Source: Datisca glomerata (taxonomy: Eukaryota > Streptophyta > Magnoliopsida > Cucurbitales > Datiscaceae). Taken from it: a stretch of DNA of 64,000 bases. Shown here piece after piece: positions 57,518 through 64,000 of this stretch. The DNA is taken from positions 67,921 through 131,920 of the forward strand of contig QANY01008047.1 of the NCBI GenBank assembly GCA_003255025.1, written 5' to 3'. How positions within the stretch are numbered: position 1 is the first letter of the stretch; every line of letters starts with the position of its first letter. Under the pieces are notes generated by a model. That model saw only the letters and a list, made by a program, of their open reading frames with translations, searched no databases and had not been told where the DNA came from. Both the position numbers and the translations under genes were made by a program.

Positions 57518-60500
57518 TTTGGGTGAATACTCTTGGCTCTTGCTCTATTCTTCATCCATGCACATAGTTCACCCTAGTAGTAAATGAATGTCCAAACTCT
57601 AGAACTTCTTAAGTCTCAAACTTGATCTTATTTAAGGGATAGATTTGGAGGATACTAGTTACAGTAGTTACATTTAGAGTCACATCGAAGTATAAGTCTC
57701 ACACGAGGACTATGTATGGGTTGTAGACTCCATTTTGTATCGGGTGAAATAGTTGACAAGTAATAATAAATTTGTTAGTAGCACGATTTGCGAGTATCAA
57801 TTCATATGATGGATCACATTTGCAAAAAAGTTGTTCTGGTTGAGTAACATAATTGTACACCATTGGAAATCTAGTGATTTACAGAATACAAAATTTATTG
57901 GTTAATTAACTCCTCTTACAAACTCAATAAAGAGACATAATAAAAGAGAAACTTCATAAAATTTTGAACCCAACTGTCCATCTATCTGAATAGTCTGAAT
58001 AAAATGGCAATAATTCTCTCTAGGAAATGACAGATTGGATTCCATAAAATGGGTTAGAATCCAGAATCAATGATCTTTCTAATGGTAAATACTTAGCTTA
58101 ATAGATACAACAGAAACATCTGCTGAAGTAGTTTATGATATGCCATATGAATTTGGTTTTTTGGAAACTTAAGACACTAGTGTGAATATTTCGACTTCTG
58201 TTACTTCATGGTTAATAATCTGATGCCGCCTTATTAAATACTTAAAAAAATTTCTCAAAATTTTTCATGTGTGTTTCCTAACATTGGGGAGGAAAACCTG
58301 GAACACAGGGTCTACTTGAGAATGCTTTTTATAAAAGAATTTTCTAAAAACTATTTTGAGAAATTTTTATTAAAAGATGGGTAGAAGAAAATTTGTTTGG
58401 GTGATATGTGTTTAGAGAAATTTTTTCATAGTTTTTTTATAAAAAAATTATTTCACCTTTTGTCTATTTCCATCGAACAGACAACACCACCACAACTGAA
58501 AATAGTTTGTCGTTTCTCACGTAATGAAACCCTCTCTTCTTAAATGGAAAGATAGAATTAGCATTTTCTCAATTCCATTCATCTTTTTCAAGATTTATAC
58601 CCCAAACAAACATTCACTACAAAAAATGATATTTTGTGACGGTTTAACAGTGACGGTTGTAATAATATCTAAACTGGCCATTTTCTCTAGATCTTTTGAA
58701 TATCTAATTTATTTAATGATATTTATCAGTTATAGGAAAAAGAAATTGAACAGTGCTTTTTTTATACAGTTACAAATTCTATAAGGATGAGGCTACGTAA
58801 TGTGAGTGGAAAAAAAGTTAGATAAAGGAAAATCAATTGATATTCATTAGTGAATTAGACGTTACACTCTTGTAACTGATTAAAAAATTGATACAAAGCC
58901 CAGACAATTAATTAACTTTAATGCCAAATTTAAATAAGGATAATGTGGTAGGTCTTAGTTATTATTGGCAACTCCGCACCGCACCCCTTATCAGTGACAA
59001 CATAAGGCCTTTCCTTGTCCCTCACTCTTAATGTAAACTATAAAGTTAGTCCCATTATATATAACAATCACATTTGGTTGTGTTTCTCGTTATAGCTTTA
59101 GAGTACTAGTGAGTAGTGCTTCAATATTGTGATTACAATATAAAGACCGTACATGCAAAGGTGGCTAGAAATGTCTGAAAATGGTAAGTGTTTTAATCAG
59201 TAGTATTATAAATTATAATCATACTCCGCAAGGCTCAACCACCATATGTATACACTTGCAATATATATCTAGTTAAGTTGTGTACGGACATATATAGGAT
59301 CGCTCTCACATGCCGGCCCGACATGAATGTCGGAGGTTTTTGGTGAACCATCACACGTATTTAGTGAATCTCTACACGCATTTAGTGAAACCTCACATAT
59401 TTTTAGTGAACTCTAACATCCATACCGGTCTAGTATTGTAAAATTTTTCCTAAGTAATATAATCGTAACATTTGACCCGCAATAATTAATATTAGAATTA
59501 TTTTGATTTATCATTTGTGTCACATCAAATCCACGTTAAATGTTGATGCATTAGTGTAACATAATTTGTAAGTTTGATGGTGCATGGATAGTAAATTGTA
59601 TAGATTATGACTAAGAACATTACAATTTAAAGTGTGAAAGAGTGTTTACAACTCACTCACATAAATACAAAATCAATCGAGTACTAATACTAAAAAATTT
59701 CATATGCAAATCAAAATTAAAAATGTAATTTAAAGGTTAATCTTCTAAGTTATACTCACTCTCTCTCAATCTATCATTTTCATTATATATCACCCTCATC
59801 CTTTCTCGTACTATCGTGTATATAAAAAAATATAGGTGATGATAAAGCACGTATACATAACTAGTTATTATACTAAAGCGGATCCCCAAACCCCCTTTAA
59901 GAAATTGAAAAATTAAAACAAAGGGTGTTTCTTTAAATTAAAAAATGTTTGATACTCTTTGACACAGCACGTATACCCAGTGTCACCAGGACAATTTCAG
60001 TGACTGTTTGGTCAACATACGTCACCTTTCTCAGCATGTCCGGCTGCACACATACCTAATATATGTATACGCATCATCATTATCTTAATATGCATGCCTT
60101 ATAAAATTTATTTTTTGAGGTCCAAAACATATGAAATTTTTCTTGATGTTTTTGTAGTTAAAATAACAGGTCAAAAAAGGATCAGGCTTCTCTTATGTTC
60201 TAATGAACACGAGGATACTTTGCCAATTGTAGCCAATCCATTCAAGAAATAGGCATATACCAAACCTAATTAAAAATAAAAGAATAAAAAGCAATTGGTT
60301 CTTTAGTTAAGGTATTCAACGTATTTGTGCTGTACAGATCTAAACCAACAGTTTAGATCCATCAAATATAACCTCATATTAAAAATTATAACCATGGGTG
60401 ATATGCAACCCTAATTAAAGGCTAACTAGTGTTGGAAAAGCATCATACAAAAGCATATGATTACCGCTTCAGTATAGAAAGCAAATAATGCTTTCTTATT

Positions 60501-61290
60501 TAAAAATTACTCCTTTGGTAAAAAGCGATAATGGGAATGTACGTACATGATAAGAGTTGGTGGATGCTTATTGGCTTCGATGCTAATTCGAGAGAAGGCA
60601 GTACAGAACTTATAGTTTTTTATTGTAACTTGGCTGCATGAAATTATGGAATACATATTATTTACAATGAAGTATTACATGTAACCAGTCTAGTAACAGT
60701 ATTAATTAAGAGTAATCTCATAGTTGATCATCTTCTGTATGCAGATTCATGTGAGATGATCTAAATTTAAGATCATTACGGATACCATAACATAACCTTA
60801 TATATATACACACATGGGTATCTAGTTTTTAATATAAACAAATATTTTCAGTTTTCTTGAATATCTGTTTCTCTATAGGAGAATTTAATTAAGATTCATG
60901 CATGCTTAATCGCTTGTTTGAGTCTACTTTCTCTCCTAGAGAATTTTTTTTATGATGGCTAGCTAAAGTGTGTTTCACTTTCAAGAGTAAAACATCCAAA
61001 GAACAGAACAAAGAAAAGGAAATGGCTTGTTTTTGTTTCACCACTTCCTCCCAAGTGCCCATTAGTTTTAAGAAATAAAAGTTGCACAAAAAGCGAACAC
61101 ACAGTTTCTTTTGTTTCATGGGGTTGAAAGAGGTATAAAATATTTCTTGTTGGAGTAATTTTAAGTTGATAGAGTTAAAGCCAAATATTTGTTTGACAAA
61201 GTGAGGTATCATTCATGTTTAGTCTTACATGTTATATATTATGTCTTTCGTGCTAATTTTCCTTAGAATTTTGAATGTTTACCCATCATT
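57518..61290. other. Intergenic AT-rich DNA, no gene seen
   Basis: A single CACTA-type left end, CACTACAAAAAATGATATTTTGTGACGG, occurs at 58615 without a partner. Around 59310-59430 CGACATGAATGTCG and repeated TTTAGTGAA motifs are present. The open frames at 58524-58784 and 60889-61212 (minus) lack any recognised motif. Confidence 0.45.
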
Positions 61291-61865
61291 CTGCTCGTAG
61301 TGAATATCATCAATCCAGCCATGCAGCCAAGTCAGCTGTGAAGGAGCCAAAAGTTAGTTAGTCAGTTATCAAACTGATCAATAAAACTTGCACATGTTGT
61401 AGCTGTTAGAGAATTGCTTCTCTGTTATACCTTTATTTGAAAGTCTAATTTATTGATTCTCTCACAATCTTTTCACTTGGTATCAGAGTAAATAGAAATC
61501 TTCTGGATCAAGTGAGTCGAGCAGCTATTCTGCATCTACTTCTACGAAAATCAATGAATTAGTTGCCACATCATTAAAAGTAAAGTTTCAGAGCCAATCA
61601 AAATGAAGGAAGAAGATCACTGTCGTGGTCAACTGAGGTCAAGTGAGTGTGACCGTTCGATGGAATTAAAGAACAAGATCGGTCTAGAGTAATGGCTGAA
61701 GTCTGAGTCAAAGTTGATAGAATATTCTTTGTCCTCTATTTCTGTTGTAAATAGTTACAGTAAATCAGATTTTATGTAATCAACTTGTACTCTCAAATTT
61801 TGCCTATAAATAGAGGCTAGTGTGATCGTTCGATGGAATTAAAGAACAATAAACAAGGGCTTTAG
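61290..61865 (+). mobile_element. Small copia/TRIM-like LTR fragment
   Basis: An LTR end at about 61475 is followed by the tRNA-Met-type primer site TGGTATCAGAGT (61478-61489), then about 200 bp of interior. Next comes an LTR-like promoter with CCTATAAATAGAGG at about 61803. A segment TGTGA(C/T)CGTTCGATGGAATTAAAGAACAA is directly repeated at about 61648 and 61821. No coding domain is present. The unit is interrupted by the hAT insertion. Confidence 0.5.
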
Positions 61866-63522
61866 TAGGGGTGTTCAACGGTCGGTCTGATCGGACTTTT
61901 GGAGGAAAATAAGACCAGACCGAAAATCACGATCCTCCTATACGGAGGACCGAACAGACCAAAAAACTGGAAAAAATATGAACCGACCAGACCGAAATTC
62001 AACGGTCCTTTCGGACGGACTTAATGGACTAAATACCTGTTTTACAATAAATATATTATTTAACAATAACGACAAATTTTGACTAGGAGTTTATCATATC
62101 TAAACATATCCAAACTTCAAAGTACTAATATTCAACATTTAAAAATATCCAAAGTTCAAAGTACTAATATCTAATATTCAAACATATTCAAACTTCAAAA
62201 TACAAATAATAATAATATCCAACATTCAAATATCTAAAAAAAAGTAAATCAGAAACACAACAAAACGTAGAAGTTCGTCCATCTCCAGCCTTCAATCACA
62301 TCATGGAATGGTAATGACAGCCTCCTCTTGCATCTTGATACATTCTATTCTAATGAAGACAATGAGTTCAGAAACATAAAGATGATGAGTTCAATAGCAT
62401 GTAAAAAAATATAAATAACAATATATAAATGAGTTATCTTCATCTATTTCCACAATCTTTTGTAATGTCTCATTGAGATTAATATGCACAGGTTTACTCA
62501 GAATCCAATTTTTTGCACATATAAGGAGAGGGCCTGAGCTAAGGCCGAGGGAGAAGAAGAGGGTCTAAACTGAGGCCAAGGGACAGGGAGAGGGTCTGAG
62601 CTGAGGCCGAGGGAGAGGGAGATGGAGAGGGTCTGAGCTGAGGCCGAGGGAGAGGGAGAGAGAGAAGGTCTGAGCTAAGGTCGAGGGAGAGGGTCTGAGC
62701 CGAGGCCGAGGGAGAGGGAGAGGGTCTCGTTGAGGCCGAGGGAGAGGGAGAGGGTCTAGGCTAAGGCCGAGGGAGAGAGTCTGAGCTGAGGCTGAGGGAG
62801 AGAGTCTGAGCTAAGGCCAAGGGAGAGGGTCTGAGCTGAGGCCGAGGGAGAGGGAGAGGGTCTGACCTGAGGCCGAGGGAGGGTCTGAACCGAGGCCGAG
62901 GGAGAGGGAGAGGGTCTGAGCTGAGGCCGAGGGAGAGGGAGAAGGTCTAAGCTGAGGGCGAAGCGAGAGGGTGGCTGGACTCTAGAGGGGAGACGCGAGA
63001 GGCTGGCTGGACTCTGGAGGTGTGACGCGAAGAAGGAGAAGGTTTGCGTCTAACTGAGCTGAGGAGAGGGATAGGGTCTGAGCTGAGGGAGACGCTTGAG
63101 GCTGGCTGGACTCTGAAGGGGAAACGCGAAGAAGGAGAGGGGTTGGCTGGAGCTGGACTGAGGCGTGAGTCGCGTGACGCGAAGAAGGAGAGGGGCTAGG
63201 TCTGGAGCTGGACTGAGGCATGAGTCGCGTGACGCGAAGAATGAGAGAGGCTAGGTCTGGGTCTGCGTCTGACTGAGCTGAGGGAGAGGAGAAACCTAAC
63301 CCTAAAAAAATTATATATATATATATATATATATAGTATCTATACGGTCGGTCTGGTCGGTTCGGTCCAGAATTAACAAAAATTCTGGACCGGTCCAAAT
63401 TTCCAGTCCTCTCTAAAAGAAGGACCAAGCTGACCATTAACAATAAAAAACCGTCCAGACCGATCAATTTCAGATCGGACCGGTTCGGACTAAACGGTCT
63501 GGACGATTTTTGAACACCCCTA
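61866..63522. mobile_element. hAT transposon, non-autonomous (1.66 kb)
   Basis: The ends TAGGGGTGTTCAAC and, reverse complemented, TAGGGGTGTTCAAA are the classical plant hAT termini. A perfect 8-bp target duplication GGCTTTAG flanks them (61858-61865 and 63523-63530). Subterminal GACCGG/GGTC(C/T)G(A/G)(A/T)CCGG repeats occur at both ends. No hAT transposase was found. The interior holds a minisatellite and a (TA)n tract (about 63311-63334). Confidence 0.92.
62541..62975. repeat. Minisatellite inside the hAT element
   Basis: The purine-rich unit GTCTGAGCTGAGGCCGAGGGAGAGGGAGAGG (about 24-36 bp) recurs more than a dozen times with variable GGGAGA counts. The minus-strand open frame at 62982-63467 is a repeat-driven Ser/Pro-rich reading and is not called a gene. 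Confidence 0.88.
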
Positions 63523-63530
63523 GGCTTTAG

Positions 63531-64000
63531 CGACCAACAAGCCCCAAAAATTTGTCGTGAAAGATGTTTGTTGCGAATTTCATCACTTTTGCTTCGTCAG
63601 TGAAAGTATTTCGTGATGAAATACGAAAATCGTTACGCTAGCCTTCAGCGACAAAAAAACTGGTCGCTAAAGGCTTTCGCGATGAAAATAAAAGTTGGTC
63701 GCCAAAGGGTTTTCGCGACCAAAATAAAACTGCTCACAAAAGGCTTTCGCAACGAAAGTAAAAGTTGGTCGCCAAAGGGTTTTCGCGACCAATATTTCTT
63801 TTGGTCACAAAAAAAAATTTGTGAGCAAAAAAAGTTTCGTCGCAAAAACCTTTCGCCACAATATTTTTTGTCTCGAAATATTTTTGGCGACCAAATTTTA
63901 CATTACAAAATGATGTGATAGCAATTAATATCACATGTAATAGCAATTAATATCATCAGAAAATTTATCAAACCCAATATTTTTCTAAGAAGTACATATA
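63531..64000. mobile_element. CACTA-like subterminal repeat region, running off the window
   Basis: Repeated units such as GGTCGCCAAAGGGTTTTCGCGACCAA and GGTCGCTAAAGGCTTTCGCGATGAA alternate on both strands. This is the composition of subterminal regions of plant CACTA elements (TTTAGCGACxAA type). The element end is not within the window. The mirror-image open frames at 63613-63946 are repeat artefacts. Confidence 0.6.

Noticed and set aside
62982..63467. 161-codon minus-strand frame in the hAT element
   Set aside because: It reads through minisatellite and TA-repeat DNA, giving Ser/Pro/Gln repeats, and shows no hAT transposase motif.
63613..63946. Mirror-image open frames at the window end
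   Set aside because: They arise from alternating subterminal repeats (GGTCGC...GCGACC) read on both strands.

Overview
This window looks like a transposon-rich, AT-rich intergenic stretch of a flowering-plant (eudicot-like) nuclear chromosome. It has one host gene that appears intact: a single-exon pentatricopeptide-repeat (PPR) gene on the minus strand at 33741-35312, whose C-terminal basic tail matches PNM1, the dual nucleus/mitochondrion PPR protein. Nearly everything else recognisable is mobile or viral DNA in various states of decay. The species cannot be fixed from the sequence alone.

Layout. 1-2370: simple repeats and AT-rich DNA without a gene. 2374-11637: a 9.3-kb composite flanked by inverted, T-rich arms of about 250 bp. 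It encloses a decayed endogenous pararetrovirus (Caulimoviridae, florendovirus-like) on the plus strand (2724-9053), a second inverted fragment of the same virus (9054-10275), and an 0.8-kb array of near-perfect palindromes (10280-11097). 12374-15396: a 3.0-kb deleted Ty3/gypsy element on the minus strand with both LTRs, primer-binding site and polypurine tract. 16.8-31.5 kb: a nest of elements. A Ty1/copia element (minus) carries a 618-bp insertion with target duplication and is broken by a Tat-like Ty3/gypsy gag (minus). That gag is in turn split by a 6.8-kb Athila-like element (plus, 19822-26620). Next to the gag are two copies of another LTR enclosing an opposite-strand ORF of the 'putative gypsy type transposon' class. 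31.48-32.13 kb: a fold-back sequence that ends like the 2.4-11.6 kb composite. 33.7-35.3 kb: the PNM1-like gene. 36.9-46.2 kb: three related gypsy LTRs, two of them bounding a decayed gag-protease interior. 50200-55688: a complete-ended CACTA transposon with TIR CACTACTACAATTT and a GAA target duplication. It carries intron-containing fragments of two unrelated host genes, SMC2 (condensin) and TRAPPC8/Trs85 (TRAPP tethering complex), plus a piece of LINE-type RT zinc-binding domain. 56.3-57.5 kb: a plant-mobile-domain fragment and a CACTA end with a 56-bp inverted repeat. 61866-63522: a hAT element with a perfect 8-bp target duplication and an internal minisatellite. 63.5-64 kb: CACTA-like subterminal repeats running off the window.

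The genes do not form a pathway. The story is one of layered insertion, deletion and capture. The two points of most biological interest are the gene-capturing CACTA element and the inverted pararetrovirus pair joined at a short palindrome, which could be a source of hairpin RNA.
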